Shown piece after piece: positions 5,298 to 10,554 of a stretch of DNA of 10,554 nt. Every line of letters begins with the position of its first letter. Position 1 is the stretch's first letter. The DNA is from JAVBKA01 sp031546715 (GTDB lineage: Bacteria > Bacillota > Clostridia > Oscillospirales > UBA929). The position numbers and the translations under genes were made by a program. The DNA lies in NCBI GenBank assembly GCA_031546715.1, contig JAVBKA010000025.1:1-10554 (forward strand), read 5' to 3'. Under the pieces are notes generated by a model. The model was not told the DNA's origin and made no database searches. It saw nothing but the letters and a program-made list of their open reading frames with translations.

Positions 5298-5779
5298 TAC
5301 ATTCCCTCTATCATTCGAACGTAAATCCGACCTTCAGTCAGCTCAATGCGCATAATAAACTCAGGTATTGCTGGAATTAAATGCTCAGCATCTTCGAACT
5401 TGACAACATAGACATCATGCGCAGGCATGTTCAATATTTCTTGCAATGTGCCGATACAGCCTTGCGCTTCGTCATGCACTTCTAAGCCTATAAGGTCTTG
5501 CACAAAATAACGTCCCTCTGGTAAATGAACGCTGGACTTGTCCAAGAATAAAACTTTGTTTTTAAGCTTCTGTGCTTGCTCAACTGTGTCAACGCCTTTG
5601 AGCTTGAGTAGCAGCATGTTCTTATGTGCCCTTGAGCTTTCCACTGTGCACGATTCGTCATGTATATAAAAGGTCTCAAAGTCAAGCAGAAACTCTGCAC
5701 TGTCGCACCATGGCTGAACACGAAGCTCACCGCGGACGCCGTGAGTGCTGACTATTTGACCTGCTTCAAGCAGTTTCAT
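5297..5779 (-). CDS. rimM: 16S rRNA processing / 30S maturation factor RimM
   Basis: A 160-residue assembly factor that binds ribosomal protein S19 and helps mature the head of the 30S subunit. The N-terminal RimM beta-barrel opens with AGQIVSTHGVRGELRVQP, with the HGVRGE core typical of the family. The C-terminal PRC-barrel includes YFVQDLIGLEV at about 107-117 and HLIPAIPEFI at about 133-142. The length is normal. The ATG at 5779 follows an AGGTGA ribosome site. The stop overlaps the trmD start (TAATG), a linkage seen in many Firmicutes. A gap of 68 bases with a 14-base-pair hairpin separates it from khpA upstream, the only sizeable break between khpA and trmD. Confidence 0.96.
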   Translation of the reverse strand: MKLLEAGQIVSTHGVRGELRVQPWCDSAEFLLDFETFYIHDESCTVESSRAHKNMLLLKLKGVDTVEQAQKLKNKVLFLDKSSVHLPEGRYFVQDLIGLEVHDEAQGCIGTLQEILNMPAHDVYVVKFEDAEHLIPAIPEFIMRIELTEGRIYVRMIEGM

Positions 5780-5807
5780 AGGTTCACCTATTTCTTTACC
5801 GAATTAA

Positions 5808-5840
5808 GAGATACACTTTTCATATTGAAAAGTGTATCTC
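5808..5840 (-). repeat. Perfect 14-bp inverted repeat inside the operon
   Basis: GAGATACACTTTTC (5808-5821) and GAAAAGTGTATCTC (5827-5840) form a perfect 14-base-pair stem with a five-base loop, between khpA and rimM. On the minus strand it is followed by TTAATT rather than a long T run, so at most it is a weak attenuator. It may instead be an RNA-processing or stability element setting the rimM-trmD level relative to rpsP. Confidence 0.75.
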
Positions 5841-5847
5841 AGTGAAA

Positions 5848-6087
5848 TTACTTTTTGTCCGTGTCGATAATTTCCACACGGACTCTTTGCCCGACATCAG
5901 CACAATTCTTTACGAGTGTGCGGATATCCTTGGCAATGCGTCCGCCGCGTCCGATTACACGCCCCACGTCACTGGGAGCGACATGAAGCTCAAAAAACAG
6001 CTCGCCGTCACGCTGAGATTCTGTAACTAAGACCTCATCCGGAAGCTCGACTAAATTTTTAGCAATGTAAATCAGTAAATCTTTCAT
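5848..6087 (-). CDS. khpA: KH-domain RNA-binding protein KhpA (YlqC)
   Basis: A 79-residue single KH-domain protein. The GxxG RNA-binding loop is GRGG at residues 46-49 within DVGRVIGRGGRIAKDIR, and the preceding strands (ELFFELHVAP) fit the type II KH fold. In Gram-positive bacteria KhpA pairs with KhpB/Jag and affects small-RNA binding, cell size and division; its partner is not in this window. The start ATG overlaps the rpsP stop by one base, so it is translationally coupled to S16, the usual arrangement in this phylum. The stop is TAA. Identification is firm from sequence and position. Confidence 0.95.
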   Translation of the reverse strand: MKDLLIYIAKNLVELPDEVLVTESQRDGELFFELHVAPSDVGRVIGRGGRIAKDIRTLVKNCADVGQRVRVEIIDTDKK

Positions 6088-6326
6088 TAGATAACTCCAG
6101 CAGTTTTAAGCAATCTCTTGCAAATATCTGTTGGCTGAGCACCTTTTGACAGCCATTCTTTTGCCTTTTCTCCATCGACCTTAATTTCTGATGGGTTCAA
6201 AAGCGGGTTGTATGTGCCGATTTCTTCGATAAAACGACCGTCACGTGGGAAACGGGAATCGGCTACAATGATACGATAGAATGGAGCTTTCTTTGCACCC
6301 ATTCTGCGAAGTCTAATTTTAACCAT
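6087..6326 (-). CDS. rpsP: 30S ribosomal protein S16
   Basis: A 79-residue small-subunit protein that binds 16S rRNA and stabilises early 30S assembly. It shows the canonical opening VKIRLRRMGAKKAPFYRI, the VADSRFPRDGRFIEEIGTYNP block and a WLSKGAQPTD motif near the end. The length is standard. A strong GGAGGTG ribosome site precedes the ATG at 6326. It lies 80 bases downstream of ffh on the same strand; the gap has a small hairpin but no convincing promoter, so it is probably read from the ylxM-ffh transcript, possibly with some attenuation. It overlaps khpA by one base. Confidence 0.97.
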   Translation of the reverse strand: MVKIRLRRMGAKKAPFYRIIVADSRFPRDGRFIEEIGTYNPLLNPSEIKVDGEKAKEWLSKGAQPTDICKRLLKTAGVI

Positions 6327-6372
6327 ATGTTTTCACCTCCAAGAATGTTACTCTAAAAAACCTTTGTATAAA

Positions 6373-6384
6373 CGCCTTGCGGCG
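6373..6384 (-). repeat. Small GNRA-loop hairpin between ffh and rpsP
   Basis: On the minus strand CGCC-GCAA-GGCG forms a four-base-pair GC stem closed by a GCAA tetraloop, followed by TTTATAC. This is too short and the T run too poor for an efficient terminator, but it could cause pausing or partial attenuation ahead of rpsP. Confidence 0.4.
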
Positions 6385-6406
6385 AGGATACCACATAAAT
6401 CGGGGG

Positions 6407-6844
6407 TTATCTACCGCCCATAAAGCCCTTGGGCATTTTACCCTGAGACATTTGCTTGACCATTGTCTTCATCATTTCGTACTGCTTAAGCATACGGTTT
6501 AAGTCCTCGACCTTAGTGCCACTGCCCAGCGCAATTCGACGTTTTCTGGAGGAATTGAGTACCTCCGGATTTTCACGCTCATAGGGGGTCATGGAGAGAA
6601 TCATCGCCTCGGTGCGGGACATGGCTTTCTCGTCCACTTTAGCGTCCTTTAGCTGACGTTTGTCTATTCCGGGAATCATGCCCATCATATCCTGCATGTT
6701 ACCCATGCCCTTAACCTGTTCCATTTGGTCTAAAAAATCCGCCAGAGTGAATTTTCCCGCTCTCAGCTTCTTTTCCATTTCCTCGGCTTTTTTAGAGTCA
6801 AGGTTCTGCTCCGCCTTTTCAATTAGGGACAGTACATCACCCAT
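6407..6844 (-). CDS. ffh: Ffh (SRP54) M domain, downstream half of interrupted ffh
   Basis: This 145-residue stretch is the complete methionine-rich M domain of the signal recognition particle protein. In intact Ffh this domain binds 4.5S/6S SRP RNA and the signal peptide. It begins MGDVLSLIEKAEQ, right after the hinge. It contains the Met-rich finger loop (MGNMQDMMGMIPG at 47-59) and the RNA-binding helix-turn-helix SRKRRIALGSGT at 99-110, and ends in a GFMGGR tail. It is in the same frame as the upstream half and separated from it only by TGA-GGC. The sole upstream ribosome-site-like bases (GAGG) are too close to the ATG for normal initiation, so if it is made it would depend on reinitiation or readthrough. 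It may be a nonsense-mutated gene, a sequencing error or a truly split SRP54. Confidence 0.85.
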   Translation of the reverse strand: MGDVLSLIEKAEQNLDSKKAEEMEKKLRAGKFTLADFLDQMEQVKGMGNMQDMMGMIPGIDKRQLKDAKVDEKAMSRTEAMILSMTPYERENPEVLNSSRKRRIALGSGTKVEDLNRMLKQYEMMKTMVKQMSQGKMPKGFMGGR

Positions 6845-6847
6845 GCC

Positions 6848-7729
6848 TCAAATGCGGGACGCCATGCGGTCAGGGTGGAAAACCTCAATATTATCAAGCT
6901 TTTCGCCCACACCGATAAATTTAACAGGCTTGCCCGTAACCGCCTTGACTGACAAAGCTGCACCGCCACGGGCATCGCCGTCAAGCTTAGTGAGCATCAC
7001 GCCGTCAATACCAAGAGCTTCGTTGAAGGCAGCAGAGGCGTTGACTGCGTCCTGTCCGGTCATAGCGTCAACAACTAGCAAAATTTCATGGGGGCTGACT
7101 GTGGCCTTAATGTTTTTTAGCTCCTGCATTAGGCTCTCGTCAATATGCAAACGTCCGGCAGTGTCGATAAAAACTATATCATTGCCATGCTGCCTAGCGT
7201 GGTCAATACCGGCCTTTGCAATGGCTACAGGGTCGCCATGACCTTGCTCGAAAACAGGAATACCCAGCTGAGAGCCGACTACTTGAAGCTGCTTAATCGC
7301 CGCAGGACGATACACGTCACAGGCAATCATCAAAGGGCGTTTGCCCTGCTTTTTCATCATTCCTGCAAGTTTTGTACCGTTTGTGGTTTTGCCTGCGCCT
7401 TGCAGACCTACCAACATAACAATTGTGGGGGATTTTGATGAAATAGTCAGCTTTGCGGAGGTTCCGCCCATAAGAGCGGTAAGCTCCTCGTTGACTATTT
7501 TAATAACCATTTGAGCAGGATTCAGCGTTTCCATTACGTCAACGCCGATACAGCGGGCGGTTGTGGATGCGATAAAGTCCTTAACAACCTTGAAGCTGAC
7601 GTCAGCCTCTAAAAGTGCAAGACGAACCTCGCGCATGGCTTCCTTAACGTCAGCCTCGGATAGTCTGCCCTTGCCTTTAAGCCGTTTAAAAACGGACGCT
7701 AATTTTTCGGTAAGACCTTCAAATGCCAT
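6848..7729 (-). CDS. ffh: Ffh (SRP54) NG GTPase domain, upstream half of interrupted ffh
   Basis: This 293-residue protein is the N-plus-G GTPase part of Ffh, which as SRP meets the receptor FtsY to deliver nascent membrane and secreted proteins. The N domain helices (1-90) include ALLEADVSF. The G domain has the P-loop GLQGAGKTT at 108-116, DVYRPAA at 138-144, DTAGR at 189-193, TKLDGD at 247-252 and the closing FHPDRMASRI. It stops at TGA (6848-6850), where the family continues with Leu then GMGD. Intact Ffh is about 440-450 residues. The two halves lie in one frame and would total 440 with one extra codon. The start has an AGGAGA ribosome site. It follows ylxM by 14 bases. All GTPase residues are intact, so any damage is recent or the split is tolerated. 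Confidence 0.9.
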   Translation of the reverse strand: MAFEGLTEKLASVFKRLKGKGRLSEADVKEAMREVRLALLEADVSFKVVKDFIASTTARCIGVDVMETLNPAQMVIKIVNEELTALMGGTSAKLTISSKSPTIVMLVGLQGAGKTTNGTKLAGMMKKQGKRPLMIACDVYRPAAIKQLQVVGSQLGIPVFEQGHGDPVAIAKAGIDHARQHGNDIVFIDTAGRLHIDESLMQELKNIKATVSPHEILLVVDAMTGQDAVNASAAFNEALGIDGVMLTKLDGDARGGAALSVKAVTGKPVKFIGVGEKLDNIEVFHPDRMASRI

Positions 7730-7743
7730 AGCGGTCTCCTAAT

Positions 7744-8100
7744 TTACAATAATTGAATGCTTTGAGCCATCACGAGAATGGCTTGAGCAGTGTTTTTAGT
7801 TTTTTCTTCGTCACTTTCGCTCAAAAGTCCGTTTGCTAGAGCGATTATATCCTCTGACTGCTTTTTAACGTTCTGAAAACGCTCAACAAGCCCCAGTTTT
7901 TGCTCCATATCAAGCAAGATGTTTTCCGCACGAAGCAGAACCTCACGGACACCCTGACGAGTAATACCTTCGTTTTCAGCTATTTCGGACAGTGATAGGT
8001 CGTCATTGTAGTAATACTCAAAAAAAGCCCGCTGATGCTCGGTGAGAAGGTCGCCGTAGAAATCAAAAAGCAGGGCAACCATTACAGTATCCTTAATCAT
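7744..8100 (-). CDS. ylxM: YlxM, SRP-associated helix-turn-helix protein
   Basis: A 118-residue member of the YlxM/p13 (UPF0122) family, whose genes are almost always directly upstream of ffh, as here. The family opening VALLFDFYGDLLTEHQRAFF is clear. Residues about 35-58 (LSLSEIAENEGITRQGVREV) form a sigma-70 region 4-like helix-turn-helix. The C-terminal half is helical. YlxM is thought to modulate SRP GTPase activity in streptococci; DNA binding is suggested by fold only. The ATG at 8100 has a GAGGT ribosome site. It is the first gene of the operon, 40 bases after the predicted transcription start. The stop is TAA. Confidence 0.94.
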   Translation of the reverse strand: MIKDTVMVALLFDFYGDLLTEHQRAFFEYYYNDDLSLSEIAENEGITRQGVREVLLRAENILLDMEQKLGLVERFQNVKKQSEDIIALANGLLSESDEEKTKNTAQAILVMAQSIQLL

Positions 8101-8146
8101 AATTGTACCTCGGCTCTGTAAAGGTGTTTAGATTTACAGTAGGAAT

Positions 8147-8175
8147 AGAATACACTAAAAGTGCGATGTTGTCAA
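8147..8175 (-). promoter_or_regulatory. Operon promoter for ylxM-ffh-rpsP-khpA-rimM-trmD
   Basis: On the minus strand a perfect TTGACA (8170-8175), a 17-base spacer and TATTCT (8147-8152). Transcription would begin near 8140. The -35 box lies in the loop and stem of the terminator at 8155-8195, so the end of the upstream gene and the start of this operon share the same DNA. Confidence 0.75.
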
Positions 8176-8195
8176 TAGCAACATCGCACTTTTAG
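8155..8195. terminator. Terminator of the GHKL regulator gene
   Basis: CTAAAAGTGCGATGTTG (8155-8171) pairs perfectly over 17 bases with CAACATCGCACTTTTAG (8179-8195) across a seven-base loop. The AAAA/TTTT flanks of a GC-containing stem make it usable in either direction. It sits 33 bases past the stop of the minus-strand gene at 8228-9292. Confidence 0.85.
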
Positions 8196-8227
8196 GTGAA
8201 GTTTTATTCAATTTTATTCGATTCTAA

Positions 8228-9292
8228 TTACGACGAAGAGCTGATATCCGAAGCTTTTGCAGTAGCCTCTACCCGCCGAATCATTTTGTCAACGGCTTCG
8301 TTTTGATTTGTAACAGTGATTTTTATGTTTGGGTATCTGTTTTTAAACACAACAAAAAATTCATGGGCAAATCCTTGCCCAATATCATCTATTCCCGCAA
8401 AATCCAGCTCAACCTCTTCAAACTGGTCTAGTCTTGAGTAGAGCCTTCTCGCCTGAGAGCGTGATACGGCGAAGCTATCAGAAAGTGCATATTTAATAGG
8501 AATTTGGGTCTTGAAAAACCCTCTTTCAGGGTCGGAAAACATATCAAACACCTCTGTTAATTGTCTGGTGGAGTTATTTGGCAGGGACATAAGCACAAAA
8601 GTTCCTGCGTCATCTTCGGAGTTGCGCAATATTTCTTCATCTAGACTTAAATTATCAAGTTCATCATGTGTGAAAATGCACCGTGAAGATATTATGGAAA
8701 AGCGTCCTATTGCTCGTGAAGTAAAGAAAACGCCTTCCCCAGAGTGGTTTGCTTTGTCTGTTGTTAGTTTACCCTTAAATAGCGCAGTAACCGCATCCTC
8801 CAAAGAGGCTTCCTTGTTTGTTGTTTCTTTAAGGTAGGCTCTTATTTTATTAAATATGCCAATCCCTTTATCAATGATGTAAATTTCTGTTTTATAGGCA
8901 TCAATGTTGACAAATACGTTTATTATATCAGCATTTGAATGCTCGATTGCATTATTCATCATTTCTGTAAAAGAATACTGCCAAATTTTTCTTATATTAT
9001 TATTTAGATGAATTATAAGAGGAGAAATGTCTCTCTCGTATATCGTGTCTTCTTCAAGTTCATCAGATATTTTGTAACTAAATCTATAAGTATTTGTCGT
9101 CAACCTGTAATTATTATCAGAAATTTTTAATATGATTCCACTTTTTAGAAGCTCGTTAATGTACGGATAAACTGACTTAGTTGATATTGCAAAAGCATCT
9201 GCCACATTCTTAACAAAATTTGAAGATTGCTTTGAAATCTGCTCTATAAGATAGGTCTTAAGTCTTTCCCTGGTATTTTTGTCTAGCGACAT
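8228..9292 (-). CDS. Regulator: winged helix + GHKL ATPase + STAS-like domain
   Basis: A 354-residue cytosolic protein with three parts. Residues about 5-65 resemble a winged helix-turn-helix (FVKNVADAFAISTKSVYPYI). Residues about 90-240 are a GHKL/HATPase domain: N box E110-xxx-N114-xxx-H118, DKGIG at 141-145 and HSGEG at 183-187, resembling the anti-sigma kinases RsbW/SpoIIAB more than sensor kinases, since no dimerisation/phosphoacceptor helix or membrane segment is seen. Residues about 265-340 look like the STAS-like DUF4325 domain (SRSQARRLYSRL then a hydrophobic VELDFAGI strand). It thus seems to combine DNA binding with both halves of a partner switch. The start at 9292 has an AGGAGG site and a perfect promoter just upstream; longer in-frame starts would overlap that promoter. 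It is monocistronic, with its own terminator. Target genes are unknown. Confidence 0.82.
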   Translation of the reverse strand: MSLDKNTRERLKTYLIEQISKQSSNFVKNVADAFAISTKSVYPYINELLKSGIILKISDNNYRLTTNTYRFSYKISDELEEDTIYERDISPLIIHLNNNIRKIWQYSFTEMMNNAIEHSNADIINVFVNIDAYKTEIYIIDKGIGIFNKIRAYLKETTNKEASLEDAVTALFKGKLTTDKANHSGEGVFFTSRAIGRFSIISSRCIFTHDELDNLSLDEEILRNSEDDAGTFVLMSLPNNSTRQLTEVFDMFSDPERGFFKTQIPIKYALSDSFAVSRSQARRLYSRLDQFEEVELDFAGIDDIGQGFAHEFFVVFKNRYPNIKITVTNQNEAVDKMIRRVEATAKASDISSSS

Positions 9293-9332
9293 GGTGCGCC
9301 TCCTAGTATGCATTATAAACATAATTATACAT

Positions 9333-9361
9333 ATTATAACCTTAAACTTAAAATGTGTCAA
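9333..9361 (-). promoter_or_regulatory. Consensus sigma-A promoter of the GHKL regulator
   Basis: On the minus strand a perfect TTGACA (9356-9361), a 17-base spacer and a perfect TATAAT (9333-9338). Start near 9326, leader about 33 bases. A full consensus match is unusual for a regulator and suggests either strong constitutive expression or tight repression, possibly by the protein's own winged helix. Confidence 0.85.
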
Positions 9362-9432
9362 TATAAATAAAACGCTCTGCCGATATATTCTCGGCTAAAT
9401 CTGACCATCGTTGAGAAGCGACTACTAATTTC

Positions 9433-9461
9433 TTGACTTTCCCCACTATTTGCAGTAAAAT
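9433..9461 (+). promoter_or_regulatory. Sigma-A promoter of gltX
   Basis: TTGACT (9433-9438), a 17-base spacer and TAAAAT (9456-9461). Start near 9467, about 30 bases before the chosen ATG. The gap back to the divergent regulator promoter holds only a short hairpin (GCCGA...TCGGC, 9379-9395). No T-box leader is present. Confidence 0.75.
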
Positions 9462-9496
9462 ACACTAACTACCAAACCAGAGAGGGAATGCTAATA

Positions 9497-10554
9497 ATGG
9501 ATATGACATTTTACAATAACAATGAGGCTGCAATACCCAAGGGGCGGGTGCGCACACGCTTTGCGCCATCTCCTACGGGGTACATGCATGTGGGCGGTAT
9601 GCGCACAGCACTGTACACATATTTAATCGCAAAAAAAGCAGGTGGAGATTTTCTACTTCGTATTGAGGACACTGACCAAGAGCGTCTTGTGGAGGGTGCA
9701 ACAGAAATAATTTTCCGCACAATGCGTGATACAGGCTTAACGTACAGCGAAGGCCCTGATGTGGGTGGTCCTGTTGGCCCATACACACAGTCCGAGCGCA
9801 AGCACCTGTACAAGCCTTATGCCGAGCTTCTTGTGGAAAAAGGGGCGGCTTATTACTGTTTTTGCGGCAAAGAACGTCTTGACGAGGTTCGCCGTATCAA
9901 CGAAGCGTCCCGAATTCCAAATAAGTACGATGGTCACTGCTTGGGGCTTTCCAAAGAGGAAATTGCTGAAAAGCTCGCCTCCGGAGTGCCTTATATTATT
10001 CGTCAGCGCATACCCCAGAGCGGAACAACCACCTTCCATGACACTATTTTCGGCGACATTACCGTTGACAACAACACACTTGACGACAATGTTCTGCTAA
10101 AGTCTGACGGATTACCCACATACAACTTTGCAAACGTTGTAGACGACCATTTGATGGGCATTACCCATGTTTGTCGAGGTACGGAATATCTGTCCTCAAC
10201 GCCAAAATACAATCTTTTGTACGAAGCCTTCGGCTGGGAAATTCCTGTGTATATTCACATGTCACCGGTTATGCGTGATGCGCAGCACAAGCTTTCTAAG
10301 CGCGCAGGCGACCCAACCTTTGAGGATTTGCTTGGCATGGGCTTTTTAAGAGATGCCATAATGAACTATGTTGCACTGCTGGGCTGGAGCCCCCGTTCTG
10401 AGCAGGAGGTATTCACCCTTAAGGAGCTTGAGGAAAAATTTGACCTTGAAGGTCTTTCAAAATCGCCCGCTATCTTTGATATTCAAAAGCTTGTTTGGCT
10501 GAACGGCGAATACATCCGCGCCATGATGTTGGAGAATTTCCATGAAATCGCTCT
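9497..10554 (+). CDS. gltX: Glutamate-tRNA ligase, N-terminal part, cut by window end
   Basis: The first 352 codons of a class I aminoacyl-tRNA synthetase that attaches glutamate to tRNA(Glu) (and, where GatCAB is used, also to tRNA(Gln)). The frame is open to the window end; full-length enzymes run about 480-500 residues, so the anticodon-binding domain is mostly missing. Visible are the HIGH-type motif in PSPTGYMHVGG (H31-V-G-G34), the GluRS-specific LRIEDTDQER, a YCFC zinc-site-like cysteine pair, and KLSKR at 265-269 as the KMSKS motif. I chose the ATG at 9497 because the AGAGGG at 9481-9486 is well spaced from it; an in-frame ATG at 9488 is too close. The start carries about 15 extra residues (with an NNNE stretch) before the usual VRTRFAPS opening. 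Confidence 0.95.
   Translation, partial: MDMTFYNNNEAAIPKGRVRTRFAPSPTGYMHVGGMRTALYTYLIAKKAGGDFLLRIEDTDQERLVEGATEIIFRTMRDTGLTYSEGPDVGGPVGPYTQSERKHLYKPYAELLVEKGAAYYCFCGKERLDEVRRINEASRIPNKYDGHCLGLSKEEIAEKLASGVPYIIRQRIPQSGTTTFHDTIFGDITVDNNTLDDNVLLKSDGLPTYNFANVVDDHLMGITHVCRGTEYLSSTPKYNLLYEAFGWEIPVYIHMSPVMRDAQHKLSKRAGDPTFEDLLGMGFLRDAIMNYVALLGWSPRSEQEVFTLKELEEKFDLEGLSKSPAIFDIQKLVWLNGEYIRAMMLENFHEIA

Noticed and set aside
6848..6850. TGA as selenocysteine or reassigned codon
   Set aside because: Ffh is not a selenoprotein family, no SECIS-like hairpin stands out, and other Trp codons are TGG with no other internal TGA.
6660..7438. Plus-strand reading frames opposite ffh
   Set aside because: Antisense shadows of the conserved ffh coding sequence without ribosome sites or family features.
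9293..9361. N-terminal extension of the GHKL regulator
   Set aside because: It covers a perfect promoter, and AGGAGG points to the ATG at 9292.
9511..10349. Several frames overlapping gltX on both strands
   Set aside because: All lie within the continuous gltX frame with its HIGH and KMSKS motifs.
1..10554. CRISPR array, tRNA or rRNA gene, transposase or attachment sites
   Set aside because: No regularly spaced direct repeats, cloverleaf-like sequences, rRNA signatures or transposase motifs were seen.

Overview
This window looks like chromosomal DNA from a Gram-positive, clostridia-type Firmicute. The evidence is the gene order ylxM-ffh-rpsP-khpA-rimM-trmD, strong AGGAGG-type ribosome sites, near-consensus sigma-A promoters with 17-base spacers, and Firmicute-style small proteins (YlxM, KhpA). 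The code is the standard one: Trp is TGG throughout, and almost all genes end in TAA or TAG. I cannot assign genus or species.

Layout. Bases 1-184 carry no gene but hold an extreme C-run tract with G-quadruplex potential on the minus strand. A minus-strand bacteriohemerythrin (185-610) follows, with two promoter candidates and a long, hairpin-rich leader in the 552-base gap up to 1162. On the plus strand come a secreted protein of unknown function (1163-1801) and the ribosomal pair rplU-rpmA (1915-2502), each with its own promoter, closed by a bidirectional terminator. A small minus-strand protein (2567-2932) starts at TTG, and its ribosome site lies inside a hairpin.

An AT-rich two-gene cassette (3054-4564) comes next: a small OLD/AAA_15-like ATPase overlapping by one base a 174-residue protein with an E...ExK motif typical of PD-(D/E)xK nucleases. 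It looks acquired and is my best candidate for an undescribed system, possibly phage defence. It converges on the minus-strand operon ylxM-ffh-rpsP-khpA-rimM-trmD (8100 down to 4599), whose terminator lies inside the 3' end of the cassette's second gene.

The operon's ffh (SRP54 homologue) is cut by an in-frame TGA exactly at the hinge between the GTPase (NG) domain and the RNA-binding M domain, with both halves otherwise intact. Upstream sits a minus-strand regulator (8228-9292) combining winged helix, GHKL ATPase and a STAS-like end. The window closes with the first 352 codons of gltX on the plus strand.

How they work together: rplU, rpmA, rpsP, rimM, trmD, khpA and gltX all serve translation; ylxM and ffh serve co-translational protein export. 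The hemerythrin, the ATPase-nuclease pair and the GHKL regulator are accessory or sensory.
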